The notes: a model not told the origin generated them from the letters alone. A stretch of DNA of 64,000 bases from Flammeovirga yaeyamensis (GCF_018736045.1 NZ_CP076132.1:96001-160000), one strand, 5' to 3'. Counted from the first letter of the stretch, positions 1 through 8,403 are shown. Made by a program: numbers and translations.

Positions 1-22
1 ATTTTTTATCAATTGAAATAGT

Positions 23-190
23 ATGTCAACTAAACTACTTTTACTAATTGGAGCATTGTTTATTATTGCTTCTACCTTTATCAAGGTACAATTCGGTGCC
101 GATACCATCGTGACTGTTTTAAAGTTTATTGGTTTATTTTTAATCGTTGGTAGTTTCGTGAAGATCCTCATTCAGAATATCAAAAAGTAA
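23..190 (+). CDS. small two-helix membrane protein, 55 aa
   Basis: A complete 55-codon frame runs from ATG to TAA. It encodes two hydrophobic stretches, about residues 4-18 and 33-50, separated by a short polar segment, and ends in a basic tail (QNIKK). This is the look of a small inner-membrane protein with two helices. I recognise no family. Its upstream region is cut by the window edge, so its promoter and operon context are unknown. The next gene starts 143 bases downstream, with no strong terminator between them. Coding status rests on composition and clean hydrophobic periodicity only. Confidence 0.55.
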   Translation: MSTKLLLLIGALFIIASTFIKVQFGADTIVTVLKFIGLFLIVGSFVKILIQNIKK

Positions 191-333
191 ATATTAAACT
201 CTTGATCGTATTTTTTGGTTATTCAATTAACTATCCATTATTCATTTTGTGAATTCTATTTTTTTTAAGTTAATTAGATACATACCATCGAATTAGCTAT
301 TTGATTTCAACAATAGTACAAACACCTACTTTT

Positions 334-1773
334 ATGGAAAATGCAATTATTACTTCAGATCAGAACATTCAAAATATTGAAGATATATTCATTCATTTAA
401 AGAAGAATAGACAAGGCATTAAGGATACGACTGCCAAAACGAGAATCAAGAAATTGAAACTCCTGGAGAAGTATATTCTTGATCACCGATCTGATATTCA
501 AAATGCAATCCATAAAGATTTTAATAAGAATCCGATAGAAACGGATGCAACAGAAATTCTTTCTACACTTGGTCTTTTAAGACATGCAAGAAAGAATCTG
601 AAGAAATGGATGAAGCCAAATAAAGTGGGAACTCCTATTAGTATGTTGGGTACTTCTTCAAAGGTGATATACGAACCAAAAGGAGCTTGTTTGATTATTT
701 CCCCGTGGAACTATCCTTTCTACCTGGCAATGGGGCCATTAATTTACGCTATTGCTGCTGGAAATACGGTGGCATTAAAACCTTCCGAGATATCATCAAA
801 TACTTCTTTATTTATTGAGAAAATGATAAAGGATCTTTTTCCTGATAATGAAGTGAAAGTGGTGTTAGGTGGCGTGGAAACATCAACAAAATTATTGGAA
901 CTTAAATTCGATCATATCTTCTTTACCGGAAGTCCGCAAGTGGGGAAAGTGATCATGAATGCGGCATCAAAGAATCTTTCTTCTGTTACTTTAGAATTGG
1001 GAGGGAAATCGCCTACAGTCGTACTAAATGATGCCGATTTAAAAGATGCTTCCGATAAAATTACTTGGGGTAAGTTTATCAATGCCGGACAGACTTGTAT
1101 TGCTCCCGACTACTGTTTAGTTCCAAAAGAATCGGAAGCTGAATTTGTCGATCAAATGCAAAATACCATTAACGAGTTTTATTCTCCGGATGGTGAAGTA
1201 ATCGAACTTTCGAAGGATTTTGCCAGAATTATATCCAATAAACATTTTATCCGTTTGCAACATCTAATTAACGATGCTGCCGAAAAAGGGGCTACAGTAA
1301 TGATGAACGGTGAAATGCATGAGGAAACAAGATATATTCCTCCTACATTACTCACCAACGTTACCGACGACATGCTGATTATGCAGGAAGAGATTTTCGG
1401 ACCCATCCTACCGATCAAAACCTACAAAAATGTGGATGAAGCTTTAGAATATATCGCTTCTAAAGAGAAACCTCTGGCACTTTATGTATTCGGTCAAAAG
1501 AAAAAAGATATACAATATGTTATTCATCACTCCACTGCGGGTGGAACATCTATTAACGATACTGTACTTCATATCAATAATCCTGAACTGCCTTTTGGTG
1601 GCGTAAACAATAGTGGTATTGGTAAATCGCATGGTATCTATGGATTTATGGGATTCAGTAATCAAAGGGCTATTCTTAAAAATAGAGTGGGGATGACGGG
1701 TATCAAACCTATCTATCCTCCGTATGGTGATTTGGCATCCAAGCTGTTGGATTTTATCATCAAAAAGTTCTAA
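334..1773 (+). CDS. NAD(P)-dependent aldehyde dehydrogenase (class 3-like)
   Basis: This enzyme oxidises an aldehyde to the carboxylate with NAD(P)+ in the cytoplasm; the substrate cannot be told from sequence. Counting from the ATG at 334 (479 aa), the general-base Glu is about residue 221 in LELGGKSP and the nucleophile Cys about 255 in NAGQTCIAPDY. Their 34-residue spacing is the one usual in the family. The early SPWNYPF segment and the C-terminal YPPY motif with a hydrophobic tail resemble class 3 and coniferyl-type enzymes, some of which attach to membranes. The frame also opens with a TTG at 301, but the ATG gives a normal N-terminus. A terminator follows at 1800, so it is probably monocistronic. 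Confidence 0.92.
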   Translation: MENAIITSDQNIQNIEDIFIHLKKNRQGIKDTTAKTRIKKLKLLEKYILDHRSDIQNAIHKDFNKNPIETDATEILSTLGLLRHARKNLKKWMKPNKVGTPISMLGTSSKVIYEPKGACLIISPWNYPFYLAMGPLIYAIAAGNTVALKPSEISSNTSLFIEKMIKDLFPDNEVKVVLGGVETSTKLLELKFDHIFFTGSPQVGKVIMNAASKNLSSVTLELGGKSPTVVLNDADLKDASDKITWGKFINAGQTCIAPDYCLVPKESEAEFVDQMQNTINEFYSPDGEVIELSKDFARIISNKHFIRLQHLINDAAEKGATVMMNGEMHEETRYIPPTLLTNVTDDMLIMQEEIFGPILPIKTYKNVDEALEYIASKEKPLALYVFGQKKKDIQYVIHHSTAGGTSINDTVLHINNPELPFGGVNNSGIGKSHGIYGFMGFSNQRAILKNRVGMTGIKPIYPPYGDLASKLLDFIIKKF

Positions 1774-1799
1774 AAAATAAAATATTAAATCTCTTTATA

Positions 1800-1836
1800 A
1801 GGTTGTTTCATTACTGAATGATTCAACCTTTTTTTA
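1800..1836 (+). terminator. Rho-independent terminator of the aldehyde dehydrogenase gene
   Basis: Arms 1800-1812 and 1817-1829 pair with two internal mismatches around a 4-base loop, followed directly by a run of seven T. Confidence 0.75.
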
Positions 1837-1893
1837 GGGATTTTATTTTCGCTTTTCCCTTCTATTAATGAATACAATAAATCAATAATAGAT

Positions 1894-2922
1894 ATGAAAG
1901 GTTTTAATTATTTTAAAAAGGTATTATCAGTTTTAACTGTATTTATCGTGCTTTTTAGCTCAAGTGCAAATGCCTGTTCTTTCTTTAAATTTCATGCAAA
2001 CGGCAATACTTATATAGGGAGAACTATGGAGCTTCCTGTGGAATTAGCAGAGCAAATCGTAATTGTACCTAGAGACTATAACTTTTATAACCTCAAAGTA
2101 AAATATGGCTTTACAGGTATAGAACATGGAAATACAGGATTAATGAGTTCTGGATTAAATGAACATGGATTGAATATTGAAGCACTCGCTTTATTTGAAA
2201 GTAATTATGCTCCGGTTGGTGAAGGAGATATTAACCAACAACAAGTGGTAAGTTATGTGTTGGGTAATGCGAAAAGTGTGGATGAAGCTATTGAATTACT
2301 TAAAAAAACTAAGGTAGAAGGTTCGAAATTATCATTAATGAAAGATATCGAACTTGGAATACACTTCGCGATTACAGATGGTAAAAGATCTGTAGTTGTT
2401 GAATACATCAATGGAAAAGGAACTCCAGAAATTTATGAAAATAAACTAGGAGTGATGACGAACGATCCAAGATATCCAACTCAAGAATTAATGGCAATGT
2501 CTCTTATTAATGGTGATTTAGAAAGTGGAACAACTACTTTTTCTGAAGAAAACTTTATGGGATTTGATAGAACCCCTCAGGGACGTTTCCAACAATTAGT
2601 TGCTCTGAATTATACTCAAGATTTAACTCGTGTAAAAACTGATTTTGATGCAATCAATAGAGCATGGGCTATGGTCAATTCTGTAGAAATAGTACAAGGT
2701 TCTCTTTATTGGAGATTTGTTGATGAAAAACCTCAAATGACGGGGTATTCTACAGTAATTGATGTAAAAAATAAAGTATATCACTTCAGAACATATGATA
2801 ACATGGATATCAGAAAAGTAGATGTCAATGCGATTGATTTCGCAACGGTGGCTTATCAAACACAAGATATTTATAGAACTCAAAGCGAGTACAAGGATAT
2901 TAAAATCAATAATGTTCGATAA
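1894..2922 (+). CDS. exported linear amide C-N hydrolase (choloylglycine hydrolase family)
   Basis: This is an N-terminal-nucleophile hydrolase of the bile-salt hydrolase/penicillin V acylase superfamily that cleaves a linear amide bond. The N-terminus is a signal peptide ending ANA, and cleavage there would expose Cys28 as residue 1 of the mature enzyme, the required catalytic nucleophile. The downstream GRTMEL segment matches the family's Arg-containing active-site loop, with Glu where bile-salt hydrolases usually have Asp. A marine-type organism makes bile salts an unlikely natural substrate; acyl-homoserine lactones, N-acyl amino acids or beta-lactams are alternatives, all inference. The 342 aa length is normal. 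It stands alone between terminators, so no partner is suggested. Confidence 0.87.
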   Translation: MKGFNYFKKVLSVLTVFIVLFSSSANACSFFKFHANGNTYIGRTMELPVELAEQIVIVPRDYNFYNLKVKYGFTGIEHGNTGLMSSGLNEHGLNIEALALFESNYAPVGEGDINQQQVVSYVLGNAKSVDEAIELLKKTKVEGSKLSLMKDIELGIHFAITDGKRSVVVEYINGKGTPEIYENKLGVMTNDPRYPTQELMAMSLINGDLESGTTTFSEENFMGFDRTPQGRFQQLVALNYTQDLTRVKTDFDAINRAWAMVNSVEIVQGSLYWRFVDEKPQMTGYSTVIDVKNKVYHFRTYDNMDIRKVDVNAIDFATVAYQTQDIYRTQSEYKDIKINNVR

Positions 2923-2964
2923 AGAATTAATTTCTTTTTGACTGAAAATAGATCATAAACACAA

Positions 2965-3006
2965 ATGAGGCTGTACCACTACAAAATGATACAGCCTCAT
3001 CTTTTT
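2965..3006 (+). terminator. Rho-independent terminator
   Basis: A perfect 11-bp stem (2965-2975 with 2990-3000) around a 14-base loop is followed by CTTTTT. It lies 42 bases after the amidohydrolase stop codon. Confidence 0.85.
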
Positions 3007-3035
3007 ATATGAATAACGTACAAATTACCAAACAC

Positions 3036-3096
3036 GAGGTCGGGAGACCTCTAAAGTTTTTTAGGCGCAAATGACGTCTCACTTAACATTTGCGCC
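3036..3096. repeat. two consecutive intergenic palindromes
   Basis: Two hairpins sit side by side between convergent genes. The first is a 6-bp stem (GAGGTC/GACCTC, 3036-3051). The second is a perfect 10-bp stem (GGCGCAAATG/CATTTGCGCC, 3064-3096). Neither has a well-placed T run for the minus-strand gene, and the plus-strand gene already has its own terminator, so this is not simply termination. They may be a dispersed palindromic repeat, but a second copy is not in this window. Confidence 0.5.
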
Positions 3097-3157
3097 AGTG
3101 TAGACGAACCAAACTTATTAGTTATTACCTATTAATTATTACTTGAAAAATTATTAC

Positions 3158-3832
3158 CTACCTAAGTTTCTCCACCAACTTCCTCACATGATGAAACCTC
3201 GGTGCTCTTTCCAATAGCTCATCCAATTGTTTCACATAAGCAGCTACTAATTCAGGTACCTGACTTTTTTGTATCAAGAGATGTTGTCCCACCAACCAAT
3301 ATGCACGTTCTGCAATGCTCATGTTCTCCCCATATTGTTGGTAATGTTTAGGTAGAAGATTGGATAGCCTCCATATCCTCATAAAACCTAAGAAATTTGG
3401 GAGCTGTTGGTTAAACGCCATTGCAGCTTCTAATAAAGAGTAATAACTTTTTGGTTTTTCTAGATCGGGATGGAATTTTAGATTCTTAATCAGCATCATC
3501 AAATCATTGGCTTTGGCGAACTTCTGTTCCTCCAATAATTTCATCACCATCTGATATAGAAGTCTTGAACCAGACACCTGAAGTTTATCTGCTTCACCAG
3601 GAACATAATCTACGAATACAGAAAAAAGCTCTTCGAAAGAATCAGCATTGTCTTCTTCCAAAGCGACTTTCAACATATCGTAGAGTACCCAAGCCATAGC
3701 GGCTTGTAAGGATTCATCTTCGGGAGCCAATTCCAACAAACGTCTAGCTGTTATAAAAGCTTCCTGATATTTCCCTTCTTCCCTTAAAGAATATATTTCT
3801 GTTACTGAATACACCTTATTTATTTCTTTCAT
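3158..3832 (-). CDS. TPR-like helical-repeat protein of unknown function
   Basis: A soluble 224-aa, all-helical protein. The N-terminal LREEGKYQEAF...LAPED is a clear TPR helix pair, followed by AWVLYDMLKVALEED and further helices with aromatic and Lys/Glu patterns. There is no signal peptide or catalytic motif. The AWVLYDMLK arrangement reminds me of the TPR-type domain DUF7017 seen next to TOTE conflict-system proteins, but this is memory-based and no effector is nearby. It overlaps the end of the upstream small membrane gene by 17 bases, so the two are probably translationally coupled, and it may dock at the membrane through that partner. Confidence 0.7.
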   Translation of the reverse strand: MKEINKVYSVTEIYSLREEGKYQEAFITARRLLELAPEDESLQAAMAWVLYDMLKVALEEDNADSFEELFSVFVDYVPGEADKLQVSGSRLLYQMVMKLLEEQKFAKANDLMMLIKNLKFHPDLEKPKSYYSLLEAAMAFNQQLPNFLGFMRIWRLSNLLPKHYQQYGENMSIAERAYWLVGQHLLIQKSQVPELVAAYVKQLDELLERAPRFHHVRKLVEKLR

Positions 3833-4040
3833 TAAATCGTTGATCTCTATCCTTACGGTTTCTTGAAGTAAGCTTTTTTAAACCTACTTTCACTCCTAAA
3901 AGAATAAAGCAAAAACCACCTAATTTTGCATTTTCAGAAAAGTCGACCCCACTTTTCCAATCGTAGTAAGCCAACATAAAAAATGAAATTCCGGCCATTG
4001 CGAATATGAAATTCACTAGCCAATCAAATCCTTTTCCCAT
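3816..4040 (-). CDS. small two-helix membrane protein
   Basis: This 74-aa protein has two hydrophobic segments (about residues 6-24 and 40-52), a basic KVGLKK region after the second, and a very charged C-terminus rich in Arg, Lys and Asp. The frame is open for 26 codons further upstream, but that extension runs through the stem and T run of the metG terminator (4080-4123). I therefore take the Met at 4040 as the start. The 3' end overlaps the helical-repeat gene by 17 bases. No family recognised. Confidence 0.6.
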   Translation of the reverse strand: MGKGFDWLVNFIFAMAGISFFMLAYYDWKSGVDFSENAKLGGFCFILLGVKVGLKKLTSRNRKDRDQRFNERNK

Positions 4041-4079
4041 TTCGTTTAGTTTATTGTTGATTAGTATATCATAAACATA

Positions 4080-4123
4080 CAAAAAAAAGAGTAAGTGATC
4101 AGTCAAAAACCTTCCCACTTACT
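4080..4123 (-). terminator. metG Rho-independent terminator
   Basis: Read on the minus strand, an 8-bp stem (4116-4123 with 4090-4097) is followed by a run of eight T (4081-4088). It begins 26 bases after the metG stop and separates metG from the two small genes downstream. Confidence 0.85.
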
Positions 4124-4148
4124 CCTTATATTTTTAAAGATATATACC

Positions 4149-6212
4149 TTATCTAATAATAGATCCCTCAGACAATTGTCCTGTTGGAGAGATAAACGAT
4201 AAGCTACCGTCTTTGTCTTCTGCCATCAAAATCATTCCTTGAGATTCTACACCTCTGATTTTTCTTGGAGCCAAGTTCACTAAAACAGAAACTTGTTTTC
4301 CGATGATATCTTCAGGAGCAAAGAATTCAGCAATACCACTTACAATCGTTCTTTTATCGATTCCAGTGTCTACTGTAAGTTTTAAAAGCTTCTTCGCTTT
4401 CTTCACTTTCTCTGCTTCAAGGATAGTACCTACACGGATATCCATTTTTTGGAAATCATCGAATGATGTTTCCTCTTTTTGAGGTTCAACAGGCTGTTGA
4501 GCGATTTTTGTTTTCTCTAATTTTTCAATTTGAGCTTCAATCGTTTTGTCCTCAACTTTGCTGAACAACAACTCTGCAGGAGCAAGGCGGTCATAAGCTG
4601 TAATCAATTCTGGATTACCCACTTGATTCCAATCCAATGACTCCATTCCTAACATGTTTTGGATCTTCTTCGCAGTATTTGGTAAGAAAGGATCGATAGT
4701 GATCGCCAAGTTACCAGCAATTTGAAGTGCCATGTTCAGAATAGTTTTTACCAATTCTGGATCTTGCTTAAACAATTTCCAAGGCTCAGTATCCGCCAAG
4801 TATTTATTACCTAAACGAGCCAATTTCATTGCTTCAATTAAAGCTTCTTTGAATTTGTACTGCTCGATTAATTTCTCCACTCTCAATGGAAGTTCTTTCA
4901 TCTCTTTAATGATGCCTTCTTCCATTTCAGTAAACTCACCTGCTACAGGTACTTCACCTTTAAAGTATTTGTGCGTTAATACAACGGCTCTGTTGACAAA
5001 GTTACCCAAGATAGCTACCAACTCGTTATTTACACGCTCTTGATAATCTTTCCAAGTAAACTCTGAATCTTTATTTTCTGGAGCAATGGATGTCAACACA
5101 TAACGTAACTCGTCTTCTCTATTTGGTAGATCTTCCAAGTACTCGTGTAACCAAACGGCCCAGTTTCTTGATGTCGATAATTTAGCACCCTCTAAGTTTA
5201 AGAACTCATTGGCAGGGACGTTATCAGGAAGAATAAAGTCGCCATGTGCTTTCAAGATAATAGGGAAAATGATACAGTGGAATACGATATTGTCTTTACC
5301 AATAAAGTGTACCAATTTAGTATCTGCTTTCTTCCAGTAATCTTCCCAGTTTTTACCTTCTTTAGCGGCCCAATCTTTAGTCGCAGAGATGTAACCAATA
5401 GGAGCATCCAACCAAACGTACAATACTTTTCCGTCTGCACCTTCTACTGGAACTTTCACACCCCAATCCAAATCTCTGGTCATCGCTCTTGGCTGTAAAC
5501 CTTGGTCGATCCAAGACTTACACTGACCCATTACAGAATTTTTCCACTCTTTAGGATCATGGTGAGGTCTACCGTCTAAAGTACCTTCAACAATCCACTC
5601 ACGTACCCAATCCTCGTGCTTGTTCATTGGCAAGTACCAGTGACGAGTCGTTTTTAAGGTAGGAGTTGCTCCAGTAATCGTCGATTTTGGATCGATTAAT
5701 TCTGTCGGGCTCAAAGAAGTACCACATTTCTCACACTGATCACCATACGCACTATCATTGCCACAATTTGGACAAGTACCCATGATATAACGATCGGCTA
5801 AGAATTGTTTTGCCTCTTCATCATAATATTGTTCCGACTCATTTAATTCAAAATGTCCTTTCTCTTCTAAATTCTTGAAAAAGTCTTGTGCTGTTTCATG
5901 GTGGATAGGAGAGGATGTTCTATGGAACAAATCGAAAGAGATACCGAACTTCTCAAAAGTATCACCAATCTGCTTGTTATACTTATCAATAATGTCTTGA
6001 GGAGTAATGCCTTCTTTTTGGGCTCTAATTGTAATGGCCGCACCGTGCTCATCACTACCACAAATAAAAGCGACATCTTTTCCTTTCTGACGCAATGATC
6101 TAACATAAATATCAGCTGGCAAATATGCACCAGCAATATGCCCAATATGAAGAGGGCCGTTCGCATAAGGTAATGCTGCAGTTACTGTGTATCTATTATA
6201 ATGTTTTGACAT
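4149..6212 (-). CDS. metG: methionyl-tRNA synthetase
   Basis: Charges tRNA-Met with methionine at the expense of ATP, for both initiation and elongation. The catalytic core shows HIGH at residues 22-25 and the second ATP signature as KLSTS at 344-348, a Bacteroidota-style variant of KMSKS. A zinc knuckle with two CxxC pairs (CPNC, CEKC) lies near residues 145-165. From about residue 584 there is an appended OB-fold tRNA-binding/dimerisation domain (MDIRVG). The 687 aa length is that of the full dimeric form. It is followed by its own terminator and preceded by a gene-free stretch, so it is transcribed alone. Confidence 0.98.
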   Translation of the reverse strand: MSKHYNRYTVTAALPYANGPLHIGHIAGAYLPADIYVRSLRQKGKDVAFICGSDEHGAAITIRAQKEGITPQDIIDKYNKQIGDTFEKFGISFDLFHRTSSPIHHETAQDFFKNLEEKGHFELNESEQYYDEEAKQFLADRYIMGTCPNCGNDSAYGDQCEKCGTSLSPTELIDPKSTITGATPTLKTTRHWYLPMNKHEDWVREWIVEGTLDGRPHHDPKEWKNSVMGQCKSWIDQGLQPRAMTRDLDWGVKVPVEGADGKVLYVWLDAPIGYISATKDWAAKEGKNWEDYWKKADTKLVHFIGKDNIVFHCIIFPIILKAHGDFILPDNVPANEFLNLEGAKLSTSRNWAVWLHEYLEDLPNREDELRYVLTSIAPENKDSEFTWKDYQERVNNELVAILGNFVNRAVVLTHKYFKGEVPVAGEFTEMEEGIIKEMKELPLRVEKLIEQYKFKEALIEAMKLARLGNKYLADTEPWKLFKQDPELVKTILNMALQIAGNLAITIDPFLPNTAKKIQNMLGMESLDWNQVGNPELITAYDRLAPAELLFSKVEDKTIEAQIEKLEKTKIAQQPVEPQKEETSFDDFQKMDIRVGTILEAEKVKKAKKLLKLTVDTGIDKRTIVSGIAEFFAPEDIIGKQVSVLVNLAPRKIRGVESQGMILMAEDKDGSLSFISPTGQLSEGSIIR

Positions 6213-6431
6213 GTAGTGTCTTCTAGTTTTTACAGATCCAACGACTTTTTGTACCGATCGACAAAGTCGATGGCAAAGTTAAAGAATTTGAAGAAGTTTA
6301 TCACTTGTTTGCCCTTTGAATAACAGATGTTTTGATAAATCAAACGATTTATTGAATCTAAGCCTTAAAACCATCCTAATAAAACCGTAAATCAACATCA
6401 ATTTCTCCATAGTGGCTTCATTTCTTCTTTC

Positions 6432-6471
6432 CTTAGTTTCTTAGTTCTTCAGTTTCATACTTCTTTAGTTA
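6432..6471. repeat. degenerate octamer repeat (CTTAGTTN-type), five units
   Basis: Consecutive 8-base units read CTTAGTTT, CTTAGTTC, TTCAGTTT, CATACTTC, TTTAGTTA. The first two units are identical to those of a second array at 63869-63900, 57 kb away, so this is a dispersed intergenic repeat type. Confidence 0.6.
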
Positions 6472-6481
6472 CTAATATTTG

Positions 6482-6512
6482 TTTGCACAATAAATCAATT
6501 GCCTTACTTTTG
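6482..6512 (+). promoter_or_regulatory. Bacteroidota-type promoter for the methyltransferase gene
   Basis: A -33 TTTG (6482-6485) and a -7 TACTTTTG (6505-6512), which fits TAnnTTTG, are separated by 19 bases. The element ends 29 bases before the start codon. Confidence 0.72.
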
Positions 6513-6541
6513 CGTTTACCTAAGAAACATATTAATTACTT

Positions 6542-7291
6542 ATGAAAAAGGCGATACATAAAGGCGAGGAATGGTTTGACCAATGGTTCAACACACCATA
6601 TTATCATATTCTGTATTCCAATAGAGATTTTAAGGAAGCAGAGGAATTTATGAGAGTATTGTCTACTCATCTCGAATTAAAAGCAAACGATAAAGTTCTT
6701 GATTTAGCTTGTGGAAAAGGAAGACATTCTATCTTTTTAAATAAGCTAGGTTATGATGTGGAAGGTATTGACTTATCCACAGAAAGTATACATTACGCAA
6801 AGCAATTTGAAAACGATACTTTGAAGTTCAATACCCACGATATGAGAGAGTTGTATAAGGAAGAAGAATATGATTATATCTTCAACTTATTCACATCATT
6901 TGGCTATTTTGAAACAGAAGAAGAAGATCTTCAAGCATTACAAATGATTGCTCACAGTTTAAAGAAAGGTGGTAAATTTGTACTCGATTATTTCAATACT
7001 TATAAAGTCATCAACAGTCTTCCGGAAAAACAGGAGATTAATCGACAAGAAATGACGTTCTATGTGCATAAGTATTTGAAAAATCGCCACGTAATGAAAG
7101 AAATTGCTTTTACTGATGAAGGAAAGGACTATTTATTCACAGAAAGGGTAGAAGCGTTGAAAAATAAAGATTTCAGATACCTTTTTGAAGCAGTAAATCT
7201 AAAAATTGTTCACACTTACGGAGATTATCAACTGAATAAGTTTGATAGAGAAAATTCTGATCGAATGATCTTTGTGGTTGAAAAGATATAA
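6542..7291 (+). CDS. class I SAM-dependent methyltransferase
   Basis: A cytoplasmic methyltransferase of unknown substrate. The SAM-binding motif I is VLDLACGKG at residues 52-60, followed by the acidic ribose-binding GIDLS at the end of the second strand. Motifs THDMREL and YDYIFNLFTSFGYF correspond to the next core strands of a Rossmann-like fold. The N-terminal EEWFDQWFNTPYYHILY is common in a family of small methyltransferases often annotated UbiE-like. It is transcribed from its own promoter and ends at a bidirectional terminator shared with yiaA, so no operon partner hints at the substrate. Confidence 0.88.
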   Translation: MKKAIHKGEEWFDQWFNTPYYHILYSNRDFKEAEEFMRVLSTHLELKANDKVLDLACGKGRHSIFLNKLGYDVEGIDLSTESIHYAKQFENDTLKFNTHDMRELYKEEEYDYIFNLFTSFGYFETEEEDLQALQMIAHSLKKGGKFVLDYFNTYKVINSLPEKQEINRQEMTFYVHKYLKNRHVMKEIAFTDEGKDYLFTERVEALKNKDFRYLFEAVNLKIVHTYGDYQLNKFDRENSDRMIFVVEKI

Positions 7292-7318
7292 ACAGAATTA
7301 CGAAATAATTCACAAAAA

Positions 7319-7350
7319 AAGGCGTCACATTATGCGACGCCTTATTTTTT
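7319..7350. terminator. bidirectional terminator
   Basis: An 8-bp stem (AAGGCGTC at 7319-7326 with 7336-7343) is flanked by an A run on its left and TATTTTTT on its right. It can stop both the methyltransferase and the convergent yiaA transcript. Confidence 0.85.
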
Positions 7351-7358
7351 GATACTTA

Positions 7359-7757
7359 TCAGTTACTATTTTGATAACTGATGGTATCCCTAGTATTTTT
7401 CTGAATAGTAATCGCTCCGAAAATACTCAACAAGAAACCAAAGGCATAAAAACCTTTCTCACTTGGTAAGATATCAGCATTAAATAATCCTATGGTTAAT
7501 AATGCAATTGAAGCAATTAAAGAGAACCAACTTAATCCGTAATACAAGTTAGAAACCTGTATAAATTCTTCTTTATCTCTTACAGATTTTTGTACGGAAA
7601 TCGCTGAAAACAGTGCGAAAAGGATAACAGTTAAATAATAACCTTTCTCATTCAATAACATTTCAGCTCTAAAAAGACCAATTAAATATCCTCCTAGTCC
7701 AACAGCAAAAGCAATCCAAGAAGAAGCGATGTAGGCATTAGATGGTTTAGCACTCAT
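7359..7757 (-). CDS. yiaA: YiaA/YiaB-family inner-membrane protein
   Basis: This 132-aa protein is an internal duplication. Each half has two hydrophobic helices, with a repeated FxA(E/D)xLxxxKG(Y/F)Y turn and a later QK(S/N)xRD motif (ISVQKSVRDK and ITIQKNTRDT). This is the arrangement of the yiaAB two-helix domain present twice in E. coli YiaA. The biochemical role of the family is unknown. About 220 bases upstream of its start lies a perfect 7-bp tandem array, whose length changes could in principle affect its promoter spacing. Confidence 0.82.
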   Translation of the reverse strand: MSAKPSNAYIASSWIAFAVGLGGYLIGLFRAEMLLNEKGYYLTVILFALFSAISVQKSVRDKEEFIQVSNLYYGLSWFSLIASIALLTIGLFNADILPSEKGFYAFGFLLSIFGAITIQKNTRDTISYQNSN

Positions 7758-7976
7758 AATTCATTAGTTTCGTGAAAAATCAACAGCTTTGGTATGCTGC
7801 CGTTTAAAATCAGACCATTTAGTAATCAGCCTGATAAATCAAGATGCTTGAAAGAGTAATGTTAATTTCATCTTGATTTTTTGTATGGTCTTTCCAACGC
7901 ATCAAAATAAAATAGGTTGTGAAATGTTTAACAAAAAATGAATATTCACTCATTATTTAACATTTGATAATAAAAT

Positions 7977-8107
7977 AGGTAGCAGGTAGCAGGTAGCAGG
8001 TAGCAGGTAGCAGGTAGCAGGTAGCAGGTAGCAGGTAGCAGGTAGCAGGTAGCAGGTAGCAGGTAGCAGGTAGCAGGTAGCAGGTAGCAGGTAGCAGGTA
8101 GCAGGTA
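7977..8107. repeat. perfect 7-bp tandem repeat, about 18.7 copies of AGGTAGC
   Basis: 131 bases consist only of the unit AGGTAGC without a single change. Perfect identity over so many copies implies recent expansion or active slippage. The unit is GC-richer than its surroundings. A 7-base unit is not a multiple of three and the array is non-coding, so any effect would be on promoter spacing or DNA structure. Confidence 0.95.
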
Positions 8108-8192
8108 ATTTATTTTTTTAGGTTGAATATTAAAAACTTAGAGTGAACTTTCTAAAGGTAAACAAATAGAAACTATTTAAGGAACTTCTGAA

Positions 8193-8221
8193 GCAAAAAA
8201 GAGGTGATGAAATCCCTCTTT
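8193..8221 (-). terminator. probable terminator of the exported TPR gene
   Basis: A 7-bp stem AAAGAGG/CCTCTTT (8198-8204 with 8215-8221) is followed on the minus strand by a T run (8195-8200). It lies about 180 bases after the stop codon. Confidence 0.5.
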
Positions 8222-8340
8222 AAAATTGCATAAGACTATCGTATCTTTAATAATTAATTTTCACATAAAATCCTCCATTTTCTCATTTTCCAAAAAGAGG
8301 TGGTGCAACCCATCGCTACAAAAACAGAGGAGCGAACCAA

Positions 8341-8358
8341 ACCTGCTACCTGCTACCT
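8341..8358. repeat. short inverted copy of the 7-bp repeat
   Basis: About 2.5 units of GCTACCT, the reverse complement of AGGTAGC, face the main array across 233 bases of non-repetitive DNA. Confidence 0.85.
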
Positions 8359-8403
8359 AAAAAAATATCAGATGTCGAAAATCTTAAAGTCTAACACAAA
8401 TCC

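Larger units (their letters stand above)
6213..6541. other. 329-bp intergenic region between divergent metG and methyltransferase genes
   Basis: It holds a degenerate octamer repeat (6432-6471) and a good plus-strand promoter (6482-6512). For metG, a CAAAGTTA block at 6274-6281 is the complement of a TAnnTTTG -7 element, but without a matching -33 element, so the metG promoter is uncertain. Nothing coding was seen. Confidence 0.6.
7758..8403. other. 646-bp gene-free region with tandem repeats
   Basis: Besides the heptanucleotide array (7977-8107), its short inverted copy (8341-8358) and a terminator (8193-8221), it contains two related motifs, AAAGAGGTGATGAAA near 8198 and AAAGAGGTGGTGCAA near 8294. 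They look like diverged copies of one sequence. No coding frame was seen: the plus strand of the array has TAG in all three frames. Confidence 0.6.

Noticed and set aside
301..333. TTG start for the aldehyde dehydrogenase
   Set aside because: A normal ATG occurs 11 codons later and retains the whole family-conserved sequence.
3158..3832. A TOTE conflict or other defence system
   Set aside because: Only a loosely remembered resemblance of the helical-repeat protein; no nuclease, helicase, primase or other effector is adjacent.
7977..8107. Minus-strand open frame repeating LLPATCY over the heptad array
   Set aside because: The array has no start codon or continuation into flanking coding sequence; stops follow at once outside it.
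7977..8107. CRISPR array
   Set aside because: Units are 7 bases, contiguous, without spacers, and no cas genes are nearby.
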